The notes below the pieces were generated by a model. It had not been told where the DNA came from, did not search any database, and saw only the letters and a list, made by a program, of their open reading frames with translations. Positions 51,851-62,413 of a stretch of 64,000 nucleotides of DNA are shown here, piece after piece (the first letter of the stretch is position 1; each line of letters starts with the position of its first letter). This stretch comes from Andrena cerasifolii (lineage: Eukaryota > Arthropoda > Insecta > Hymenoptera > Andrenidae), in contig NC_135125.1 of the NCBI RefSeq assembly GCF_050908995.1, positions 13,231,011 to 13,295,010 of the forward strand, written 5' to 3'. A program made the position numbers and the translations under genes.

Positions 51851-52906
51851 AGGAAAACCAGAACCAGCGTTCATCTCTCTAAGCAAATCGGCACTTTTCA
51901 CTCAGGATGACCTATGAAAGGTGCTCTCGAGATCGATCATTCACCTCGCGGACTACTACGCCGCGATTTCGCCGACAATGGAGGCGATTTCGTCGAGATT
52001 TCCTTGGAGTTCGATGGAATTGCGAGGAACGTGGGAGCCGGGGACGGAAGCCGAGAAAAGGGCCGCGCGTGAGAGCAGAAGCGGAATTACAGCCGGGCGT
52101 AATTCCGTTAATGGAGCACCCCGAAGGAAAACGGGGTCACGTATTCTCGTGCGGGAGTTGTCCGCGAAGAATGCAAATACTAATTGGCGGTGCTGCCGTG
52201 GCTTGTTGCACGTGTGATGTCCGCGGCCAATACGGGATCATGTAATTGAACGCATTCGTTGGCGGCAGCCTGGTAATTGCAGTTAACGCGGTGACTGCGA
52301 CTGCAGTCGCAGCTCGTTTAACCGCGATCGATCGCAGCGGTGCCCCGCCGTTGCCCCTTTCTTTTATTGGTCACGGCGAGAATCGAGTTTGCAAGAATCG
52401 AATTTTTGCTCGCGCTGCACGCGCGACAGCTGCGACAGACGGGCGGGAAAAACGAAATAAACGCGCCGTTAATGAATTTTTCATTTACCTTCGGACTCGA
52501 TGGTGATTGGATTTGAATAATTCGAGGGCTGGATGAAAGTGTGGACGGGGAAACGTAATTATTAGACGTTCCCGCGGGTTCGAGCAGCTTCCTCGTCACG
52601 GAATAATTGTGGTATCCGACATTTACATCGGTTCTGAAAAGTTGCTATGCAAATGGAGACGGAGATAAGATAAACTTTTCATGGAGACCTTCCTGTGTGT
52701 ATTCCCGCTGGAACAGTGCTGAAAATCGAGCAATCTGCGGGGTACTTGGAACCAGTGGGATTTCAACGACGCGAAATTGAAATTAAATACGAACACTTAG
52801 AAACAGCGGGTACACGTGATTTCAGAATGATTTCGCGATTCAGATCTGATACTTTCCGCGCACCTAGGAATTCAACTGTACCTATTCCACATTTGCCACC
52901 GATAGA

Positions 52907-53310
52907 ACTGTACCTACCACTACGGTCGCTCTTCTTTATACGTCTCGAAATTTGTTTTCGTATTTCTTTGCTCTCACCTCCTAGAATGGTTCCATTTCAT
53001 AAGAAAATAATCCCTGAAGAGGTTTATTGGAATTGGATAACAGAAAAAGGGTGCCAACCAGGCCTTAAAGTTTAGAATTCGTCAATGTTTCGAATTTAAA
53101 GAATTTTTCAAAAATGGTACGCCCTATCGAAATTCTTTAAATCCAAACCATTGATGAATTCTAAACATCAACGGCTGGTTGGCACCCTTTCCTATTGTCC
53201 GATTGCAATAAACTTTGCCAGCTATTATTTTTTTATGAAACGGAACCATGATAGGGGGTAAGAGCGAAAGAAATCGTATGTTGAAAAGTAAGACCCACCC
53301 TACTGTACCA
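52907..53310. mobile_element. About 400-bp foldback element
   Basis: Two arms of about 190 bp face each other across a centre near 53120. Shared words include GTGCCAACCAG, TTTAGAATTC, ATGGTTCC(A/G)TTTCATAA and TTTAAAGAATTT, with about 75-80% similarity by eye. Similarity fades at the outer ends, near the ACTGTACC / GGTACAGT words. Both arms give a related peptide (MVPFHKKII) in opposite orientations, which only reflects the duplication. There is no transposase. It would form a long hairpin in the pre-mRNA about 1.5 kb before exon D. Confidence 0.7.
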
Positions 53311-54764
53311 TTGAAAGAATTCTGTATGCTGTCTTGATGCTTTCCAAACACCAACGAATAATTAAGAGATTAAAAAGAAGCCAGCAGTGGGTTTAAGTTT
53401 CTCGCGAAAGGCGCGGGTGTAAGTATTAAACGCCTACCATAGAAATCACAGAACGATTGGAATCATCCGTCCCTCTCTCACGGATCATAAACGCAAACGA
53501 CCACGGTCTGTCGCGAATATTCGCCCAGCCAGTCGCGAGCTGTCCGGTTCGGCGAGTGTGCGGGCAGAAATTCGTTAGGGGCGATAATTGGCGCATAATA
53601 GCGAGCGATGCGGGCAGTCGGGCGCGCGAAACAAATGAAAATTAATAATTTCCCTCTCTCTCTCTCTTCGCGTCGTCCGCTCGCTCCCTTTCTCCCGCGC
53701 GAGAAACAGGCCGGACTGGTGGCCACAAAGGGAGCAATGGTGCCCAGTCCCTCGGATTTCACGAGGCCCCATTGCGCGGCGATGCTGCACACCATGTTCA
53801 ACGAGTTCTAATTAGTGACGTCAGCGTGTCGTCAGGTCAATCCACGGTATTTTAAGATAAACCGGCAGACACGATCCAGTCTGTTGGCCGTCCGGCGTCT
53901 CGCGGGAGGCCGTGATCCGTGAAACGGCGCGGCGCCTCCCTTTTCTCGCTGATCCCTTCTAGGATCGCGCCGATCCGGAGGAACCGGTCTTGCGATTCGA
54001 TGACATCGGCCGCAGCCGCGGTACGATTAATTAGACGCGGTCATCTGGCTAACCTGCGCTGTCCAAATGGACGTGATTCGGTGTTACGTGAGTGTCGTGA
54101 CGGGGAAAGTGGCTAGGGATCATTTTCGTGCGATGTGCTTGCTTCTTTCACAAAGCGGTTTCTGGATTATAGGAGAAGCTGCTCTTCAAGCGCGTTTGAT
54201 TTGATTGCAATGTTGTATGCGTGGTATTCGCACTCCGTCTGTCGCTCCTACACGAGCATGTGTTCACGATTTTCATGTACGTAGTGTCGTGTGTGTCTGA
54301 CAGGGGATTACATCTGATATTCGTTAGTGGTAGAAGTGTGCTATTGGTAGATCTGTAGTCTCTATACGAAATACACTTGTGCAGAGTTTTATGGAAATTT
54401 GGGTTGTAGATTTACTGGAAGATGAATTTCTGAGACTTGAGATTCCACTTGGAGAACACATTTTAATTTTCGCGGATTTCTCAGCGTTTTTAAAGTCCCC
54501 TAAATATTTCCCATGTTTCTTAATATTTCCCCTATTTCTAAATATTTCTGTTTTGCTACCTACCTACGTCTTTAGCACTAGCGAGCTTCCAATTCCACCT
54601 TCATTTTCTTAATATTCCACGCAAAATACTCAGCAGTCTTTTTCATACTTAAGTACATAGCGTTTGATAAGATTTTCCTCCACCGTTGCTTCCAAATTGC
54701 TGGCCACATTTCTTTTTATCGCGTGTGGGGCACGTACCAAAACTATTGTCAATTTTGCTTGCAG

Positions 54765-54951
54765 CTGGGGGACGCAATGTTCGTCGAACTGCCACGTGTT
54801 CGACTGGACGGCGGCGCACGTGCTTTTCGGCAGCACTGGGGCTACGAATCGCGACCTTTGGCACCTCCTCCACCATTGATCGAGGAAGACGAAGCGGCGA
54901 TTGAACCAGAGACAGTCAGCCTTCGGGAAGCCAACACCGCGTCTCCGATAG
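54765..54951 (+). CDS. Exon D: Pro-rich/acidic exon of the PH-like gene
   Basis: 187 nt between a good acceptor (CAATTTTGCTTGCAG) and a consensus donor (ATAG|GTGAGT). It enters in phase 0 and leaves in phase 1, and encodes 62 residues. The start (GDAMFVELPRVRL) could be the next PH-like strand after exon B. A basic/aromatic turn follows (FRQHWGYESRP), then Pro-rich PLAPPPPLIEEDEAAIEPE and a Ser/Thr-containing tail. The Pro-rich part is the type of sequence bound by SH3 or WW domains, but that is inference. The long insertion after the presumed strand is unusual for a compact PH domain, so either the domain is split here or it is not PH. The next exon must begin with two bases completing the phase-1 codon. 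Confidence 0.7.
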
Positions 54952-55374
54952 GTGAGTCTGTGTACTACGATACAGGGAAAAATAATCATCTTTGAAGATC
55001 CGCGCGCGCAGTAAGTCGTTCGATAAGGTCATTGCCATCGTATCGAGTCGATCGACGTTACAGCAACATACTGGGTTTCAGAGTTTCGTAACATGCGTAT
55101 GAAAGGCTCTTTTGTGAATTTTTTGGGGGGTCGATGGAGAATTTTAAGGGAAATGTTTAATGGAGACGATGGATAACTTTTAAATTCAAACATGGCGTAG
55201 TTCACGTGCAATTATTGTTTATTTATTTATTGATAAACGGGGAAGGGTCCCCATTAGTGTACATGATTGGTATTACAGTTAAGACGGACAAATCACAAAT
55301 TATGCAAGTAACTACGAACCGAGTCTCTAAAGCTGCTTATATTAACATCAAATAAGTCCATGCTTTCACAATAT

Positions 55375-55610
55375 GTATGGGGAGTTTAAGTCATTAATTT
55401 CTACTCCGAAGTTTCTTTAAAAAATATAAGCCATCGAAGATTGCAATTCTTACTTCTGTCATTCCACGTCAAATCGACCACATCTCCCGTTTGAAGTGGG
55501 GGATTTTGATGAAATTTAAATATGATATAGCCCGCGTGAAATTAGGGGGAGTTTAAGTCATCGTTTTCCTAATTTCGAATTTGTTGAAAGAAGACATGCC
55601 TCGCAATCCC
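55375..55610 (+). repeat. Dispersed dimeric repeat, copy pair 3
   Basis: Two units with GTTTAAGTCAT cores near 55384 and 55551 (spacing about 167 bp). The second has the full leader GATTTTGATGAAATTTAAAT and GTGAAATTAGGGGGA. The first is truncated at its left end but keeps the tail that resembles the 51.6-kb copy, including GATTGCAATTCTT. Confidence 0.65.
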
Positions 55611-56685
55611 GGGTAATTCTTGCCTGTATTCGCGAAAAACTTGACAGCCTGTAGCTTCTCAAAGCAACCGCCAAGTACCTCCCAACATGTTTGACTTCAA
55701 CTCCTAAGCCTATACATCTTCAAACCAATAGTAACACAACCAAAAAGTTTACAATAACCTTGCAAAACCTGTGCATAGGCACGTGCAACCTAAAAACGTG
55801 CACCGATGCTCCGCCGTAAAAACAATTACAGTTTCAAAACTGAACTCGACAGTCGGCACAAAAGTGTCTTCTTGAAGCCCGTGGAATTGTTGCCGCGCTC
55901 CATTCAGCTTCCCCCGCGAAACGCTGCGCCGCAGTATCAAGCGCGTTATTATCGGCACAATGCTTTTTGCTGGCAAGATTCGCTTAATGGTTCCCGCCCG
56001 GCAGTGGCCGCGTGTGCCAGGGGTATTCCCGTTTCGCGGTGCGCAACGACAACGGCAACGGAAGCGGCCGTTTCGTCGGCGCGCAAATCGCAGCCACGTC
56101 GATCGCTGCTCCTCGTCGATGCTTCATCTCGCGGGTAATGCCCGGAGAATCGGGGACACCCGCTATTAATTGCGCTTTGTCTCGATTGCCGCTGAAACAG
56201 CCGTCGCTGCTGACAAATACCCGCGGCTGTGTTCGTAACGAGCAGACATTGTTCGAGGGGTGCGATTCCCCGAGGGTGTACGCCCCCGTTTAAAGAGCGT
56301 CAACAGTAGGCAACAAAGACGGTCTTCCAGGCGTAGCGAGGTTCTTGTTCAATTTTTAATAAGCGACGCTTATCGCTCAGCGATGCTGAACTCTCATGTA
56401 AATTGGGAAGTGGATGTTGGAGGCGCTTTGGGGATGATCGAGGGTAGGCGAATTATGGAATAGGCTTTTCCACGCCGAATGAATTCTCTTTTATTCTCAG
56501 TGTTTAATCGTTCGATGCATTAATGTTAATGCTTATACGTATCACGTTGTATTATTTACAATGTATAAATACAGTTTAGTTGAAGTTGGTGTAAATGAAT
56601 AGTTGCAGGAATATTTGGAGAAATATGTGTGAGATAGTTGTTTCTCCCCCTTAGTTACTAACATCGACGAAATATAGGATAGAGC

Positions 56686-57154
56686 GATAGACCTATCACC
56701 TTATGGGAGTTCACGTTCACATCACTGACACGTAGAGCCACGGTACTCTATGAAACACTTTTTGGCAGGCACTGACTCTACAATCGCATTGCACACGATT
56801 ACAAAAGCACTTCTTGTTTTTAAACGTCCTTCAGTTTCTGAAAAACGCGAAAGGGTTCTATTACACGCAAAGTACTAATACACAATGCAATTTACAACTT
56901 GCACGGGCTTTGAAGAAGTACCATTTTTGAGCGCCACAGTGTCTTGATCCCCGAAGTGGATTTTCGGAGAGAATTCCGCATGAGTCACACGTATACAAGC
57001 ACGCACACACCTTTCAGCATTTCAACACATTTCAGAGTAGTTCCTGAGTTGGATGCTGTTCGTGAGCAGATGCCACTACATTCAGTTCTCAAATTATCAG
57101 TCGGTAACACAGTTTGGGTGGCGACACGAACATCCATAAGGTGTTAGGTCTATC
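56686..57154. mobile_element. Candidate element with 21-bp inverted ends
   Basis: GATAGACCTATCACCTTATGG at 56686-56706 is repeated inverted at 57134-57154 with one mismatch. About 470 bp lie between, with no recognisable coding. Immediately to the right, a second small inverted pair (ACCTCGTCTGTG near 57158 and its complement near 57243) forms an additional hairpin. There is no clear target duplication. Confidence 0.4.
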
Positions 57155-58055
57155 TTATACCTCGTCTGTGATTTTGAGCCATGCCTAGTGGTAACAGGTG
57201 GCCTGCGAGTATCTGTATTACCGACGCACCTTTTGTAGCACCACAGACGAGGTATAGCACGGAAAATGCATTCCAGGGGGAGCTAGGAAACCGAGAGTCG
57301 GTAAATCGTTTCGTTGTGTATCGACTGGGGATACTGCAGCCGCTACTGGAGAAGGAGGGAATTTTGAATTTGAATAGATTATTTGATGTATAAGTTACCA
57401 ATAGTATGGTTAAATAATTGAATTTAGTAAATGAGGTGTTAGACAGAATCTGTTCAGAGCGATATTGAATTGTTTATTTATTCATTAATACAGTCACATT
57501 GATATTGTATACAGTTGACGGGCTTCTTTACACGATTACAAATAGTATTACTTGAAACAACTATGATTACTATTAGAACGGAAATTGGAGTGAAATCTAT
57601 TAAAAAATTAGTCAGGACCCGGTTTATTTAAATCCCGAGTAATTACTAATACGTATAATTATACGTATCTTTATTTATATAGAAGTTATCTTCTAGCAAA
57701 TATATCGCAGCACAATATGAAATATGAAAACAGAACGATGGTGAATGAAGGGAAAGAAAATAGTGCCAATATTGTGTGAAACTTCTGCATATCGTCGTTG
57801 TAAAAGACGCGACAAAGAACCCTAGGAACTTTAATGTCGAAGGTGACATCCGCCTCTTGCGTCAGCGGTTTTCCACCATCCATCATGTTACCCCCCCTCC
57901 AAGGACATTTTCTTGGCGACCCTTGGCCCTCTTATTTCCTCCCCTTTACCCTATATCTGCGCCCTGGCTCGGAAAATCAGCTTCACGCGCGCGCGTTCAA
58001 TCCACGAAGGACAATTCAGCTCCGTCAACTGTGAAGAAAATTCTTCGGTGTACTA

Positions 58056-58260
58056 CCGTAAAGTGGGGGAACATTGGCAGAGATTTAACATGTATTAAAG
58101 AAGGAAAAGGTAAAAAAATTGTATACATTTTGACTCTTGTAGCGCATTTACAAAAGACGCAATGTTATGATAGGATACTTAAAGCAAATGCAAGAATGTT
58201 AATTTTTATATTATATAGTAAAATGTTCCAAAAGCATGCTAATGTTCCCAAAGTTTACGG
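58056..58260. mobile_element. 205-bp TA-flanked MITE
   Basis: CCGTAAAGTGGGGGAACATT at the left and, inverted at the right, CCGTAAACTTTGGGAACATT form inverted ends of about 24 bp. TA flanks both sides (58054-58055, 58261-58262). The interior is AT-rich and non-coding, although a long frame happens to run across it. The end sequence resembles the subterminal words of the 32670-35519 transposon (ACCGTAAAAACTTGCCC), which may or may not mean relatedness. Confidence 0.6.
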
Positions 58261-60935
58261 TAATCGTTCTTTTTGGGGTAATAAAATACGAGTAAGTAAT
58301 TTAAACTTTATTTTGCAACTCGAGTAACTGATCTTACTAAATGAATGCATTTCTATCGCATTTTAACACGTACGCGTTGAATCAGAGTGCAGCATTAAAG
58401 TCTCTGAGAGAGTACTCGCGATACAGTGACGAGGCTGACAAGGGATGGATGTTTTATTTGCCAGCGGATTTTTTCCTCCCCTGACGTGCAGCCGCGCGTT
58501 ATTATAATTATTATTGAAATTGCACGCGGCGTGTAATAATACGCGTGTAACGGACGCGTTGCCGAGTGACGGCAATCACGCGACGCAACGGGGATTATTA
58601 ATTTAAACGTAATACTACGTCGAGATCAGGGATCGCATAAACGCGCGTTCGTTGCGACTGTGCGTACCCCTGGTGATCGACTGGAGAACACGGAAAGTCG
58701 ATTACAGTCATCCGAATTGAAAAAAGTGTGCTTCAACTCGCCAGCTTGTGTGTTAAACTTAGACGCTGTTTGCTTAACGCTAGCAGCCGAATTCCATAAT
58801 TTCCTTTATGGATATTTTTTAATATCAACGAAGGCTTTCTTTTCAGAATCAGGAAAGTGCAGTGTTAGCAACTACTTGCGTAGGGTGTTTTAGATCGCTT
58901 GGAGTTTAGTTACGATTTGGTGGGAAATTTAATTCTCCTTGCGATATAGGAAGTGGTGGATGATGCGGACATGTTGCAGTTGCTGCTGTTGTATTCTGCT
59001 ACAAATCGTATGTGTGTTGGAAGTATTGAATTGCTTCCTGCGTTATGCTGCATCCCCATTCCTCAACTATACTATTGAAAACGCATCCTTAAAAAAAGAG
59101 CAAACGATGCTTCTTCAAACTCTATTTATCAAGAAAATGACTCGATTCGTATCATAATATTCACATTGAAACAGTAGCAATTACTCTTAAACGTAGAACC
59201 ATGATTACAAAGTTAATTAGTAGGTATTCTCGTGCGTCCCAATCGCCCACTTAAGTTCACCTTACCAGCGCACAATCGGCAAGATCGATGTCACCGTCAT
59301 CAGCAACATCTCCAATCCACTTGCTGGAGCAACAGAAACTCGAGTTTCATCTCTCGCTCGAATAAGACAATGGCGAATCGGTGGAAGGCCTTCCTTATGC
59401 GATCATCGCTTAAGTATTGTCTGAAGCACCGGACATGCCCTCGCCGGAAGTGCCATCCTAGCCTGTACGGTTAGATTCCCTCGTGTCACCGTTCGCTCGA
59501 GGATCAGGCGCGTCCACCAGTCACGCGTGAATGCACGCGCGTTCTCCACCCACGCGAACTGCGCACAGAGGCTTAAAGAATGAATCCCGCCGATTGCTAC
59601 ATCTTCGAGACATCCACGCCGAACCTTCGAAAGCGTTCCTCCGTTACGCAACGCTGTTCGGCGCTGCATGGGGACCTGCGTGGTTTTGTAATTTAGCCTC
59701 CGCGAAGATTTATGATCGAATACCATCGAGCTCCATTTTTAGAGGATGCTGGCGATTTTTGCACGGACTGCTCGATAAATTACGGTGTCGCTGGTAGGGA
59801 GATGATTTCTACCCGAGGAATCGAGAGGAGACTGCGAGCGCGAGTCGTTTTCTGCTGCTGCACATGATGGAGGATTGCTAAAATAGTTTGTGGAAAGAAG
59901 AGTTAGAATTTTTATCGAAGAATCTTTGAAAAATGAAGAAAGTGTGACACACTTTCGATTTTCTTTCCCCGAGATCGAGGCCAATTCGAGTAACAAGTTC
60001 TCTACACTTTCTTTGGCAGAAATGCGTGCCTTCAGATTTGGAATATAATGCAGAAATAGATGGAGAAGATTTGCCGTTTCTTCGCCGACGCGCGTGCAGA
60101 ATATTAACAGCGATAACTGTTTAATCATCACAAGTTATAGCCACGAGTAATCTGCAGAAGGTAATCTCTATGGGATGATTTAAATCCACAAAAATACCGG
60201 TCCGGTAATTCATGCGATGGGTAATGGCTGCTGTTCACCCAGCAGACGATTAACTAAACGTAATATCACACGGCGAGTGACTTAAGCGGCCGTGCTACGG
60301 CTCTATCCGCCAGCAGACCCCTAATTTCAGGCGATTATAAACCAATTAATGGAAACCCTCGAACGGATAGGCGATGCAGAATTTTTCGTTGAAAATCGCG
60401 CGGCTCGCGTGCACCGCGAACGAAAACCGTTAAGCGGAGAGTAGGAGAGGAAGAAGAAGGGTGATTAAGTGTTTCTTTGTGAGCTAATCGCGCGATTCGC
60501 ATGCTCGCGGCGCGTACTCGAACGTGACGCATTCGAGAGAAGACCGCGAGCCTAGAACGCTTCTCTGAATCTCTAATGATCAGAATCACCTGCGGAGACT
60601 GGGGAGGATGTGGCTGCGAGCGATGCCCACAGAGCGCCGTGAAACATTGCAAATGCATAAATTCCGAATCCTCTTATTAAGTATGACTTCGAGGCAGAAG
60701 CTGCTGCAGGAAAGGGTAAATCTTCGGGGGACTATCAATGGGATTAAAGCATCTTGAAATGGCTTTCAACTTTGCTACGGATTACCTCATTGAAGGTGGA
60801 TGATCGAGGTTTCGAATTGTGCTGAATAGTCGTTGCATATAAGAGGTTTTAAAAAACTGGAAAATTTTTAAATAACTATCAGTAGTATAGTAGGATCTTG
60901 AAATGTTTTCGAAGTATTGCAAGCAGTAGGCTTAA

Positions 60936-61666
60936 GGGGAGGTTCCGGTCTAGAGCCCCAGAAAGTAGGTGATCTTTAGGAATTAATTAAAGGAAAACTA
61001 CTATATATAATTTAATGGGACTTTTTGCATTGTATTAAGGATGTCTTAAATTATAGAAATATATTTTTTGTTTTATAATTCATCATTACAGACGGCACTG
61101 GGGAGTCGTTAAAGTCAAGGCGTCAAAAAATTGATCAAAATTGGTGGGACCTGTATCCCTAAAAGTTATTATCCGATTCGACTGAAACTTTTTTTATTTT
61201 CAAGAATATACTTCTGGCTGGGGGGGGGGGCATAAAAAATGCAAAAATGACATTTTTTAAGAAAATAACGACACTTGAAGTTTGAAATCACTTTTCTCCT
61301 ATATTTTTCGTCCTTTCAACGCCTTTGAAAAATATAAATTTTAAAATTTTTGTATTTTTTTCTGGTTTCGCTCCTAGCCAGAAGTATATTCTCCAAAGTA
61401 AAACAAGTTTCAGTCGAATCGGATAATAACTTTTGGAGATACAGGTCCCACCGTTTTCAGAAGACTGTTTCGAGAAAAACGCGTTTAAAGTTTTACGTGG
61501 GTGCCGAGCGGCCGGGTGTTACCCATGCATTTGCCGCTACTCAAATGCCTATAACTTCGGGAATATTACGAATTTCAACAAATCCTTTTAAACAAGTATT
61601 CCTAAAAGGTTGAACATTCGAAAAATGAAATAAAAAAAAAATCGACTTTTAGACCGGAACCTCCCC
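60936..61666. mobile_element. 731-bp TTAA-flanked foldback element
   Basis: GGGGAGGTTCCGGTCTA at the left end is inverted at the right end. TTAA lies immediately outside on both sides (60932-60935, 61667-61670), the target type of piggyBac-like elements. Inside, an inner inverted pair of about 75 bp (61143-61219 against 61376-61452, including GTGGGACCTGTATC and ATTATCCGATTCGACTGAAA) would fold into a hairpin. A G11 run starts at 61220. No transposase is encoded. The inverted match seems to continue beyond TTAA (CAGTAG on the left, CTACTG on the right), so the true ends could be slightly wider. Confidence 0.75.
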
Positions 61667-62220
61667 TTAAACTACTGAAAGTGGAAAGTCTTTTTAAATA
61701 TTCTTCGAAGATCTTCGAAAAAATATTGAGAGGCGTGTAGATATTTAAAAATCTGCGATGCTGTTTAAACACTCAAGGTCTCCAATCTTTTTTGTTTCTC
61801 AAACAATTGAATTCATTAAGTTTCATATATCATGACTCCAACCGTATACTGGATTAATAGTCGCAGAATTTAAAGGCTCGTGGCTAACTGTAAACTGGAA
61901 GTGCCTTGCAGTGACATCGAAAACAAAGAAACAAGAGGCACGGACGCGGAACGCGGAATTACATAATTGTTGGAAAAAATCGAGATCTTGGAGCTTCTTT
62001 TGCATTATCCCTAGTGTCTAACGTTTGCAATGTAGCATTATTGCGGTATCCATGAAGGTTAACCGCGACATCAGCTCCCACTTTACTCTTTCTCATTCGG
62101 AATTTATCTGATAACGTTACGTGTATGATTTATTATACGAGATTCTTCATAGTCCAGTAATAGTCCCACATTCCTCTACTTCAACTACTTTTTTCTGCTC
62201 TTAAAGATAATATTCCTTGA

Positions 62221-62413
62221 ATTTTAGTTTTCCAATGTATCACCAATTTGAAATATTTGGGTTTAAAAAGTGATAAAATTGACAGAGGCCAGTCGATTTA
62301 AGGCACTTAAACTTTTATTTTAGTTTTCCAATGTATCACCAATTTTAAATATTTGGGTTTAAAAAGTGATAAAATTGACAGAGCCAGTCGATTTAAGGCA
62401 CTTAAACTTTTAT
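62221..62413 (+). repeat. 96-bp tandem duplication
   Basis: Two adjacent copies, the first from 62221 and the second from 62317, each starting ATTTTAGTTTTCCAATGTAT and ending near GCACTTAAACTTTT. They differ at one substitution (ATTTG versus ATTTT) and one deleted G (GAGGCCAG versus GAGCCAG), so the duplication is recent. Non-coding. Confidence 0.9.

Larger units (their letters stand above)
50430..54764. other. Intron 3 of the PH-like gene
   Basis: Between microexon C and exon D. It holds a dimeric dispersed repeat (51601-51850), a foldback (52907-53310), a short CT run near 53653-53668 and the antisense candidate exon at 51002-51376. The CpG-rich patch at 51900-52500 and the one near 53880-54110 have open frames on both strands but no recognisable product. 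Confidence 0.45.

Noticed and set aside
55219..55300. TTTATTTATTTATT run followed by GGGGAAGGGTCCCC, with a similar run at 57473, possibly reversed LINE tails
   Set aside because: Too short and no reverse-transcriptase remnant nearby; the similarity between the two is suggestive only.
56255..56290. GAGGGGTGCGATTCCCCGAG, tRNA T-arm-like
   Set aside because: The loop lacks the GTTC core and no acceptor stem or anticodon arm can be built around it.
57776..58327. 183-codon open frame on the + strand
   Set aside because: It runs across the TA-flanked MITE at 58056-58260 and AT-rich DNA, with no motif and no splice support.
58950..59007. Exon-like segment between ATATAG and a GTATGT donor
   Set aside because: Its frame in phase 1 hits a stop, so it cannot follow exon D, and the acceptor has a weak pyrimidine tract.
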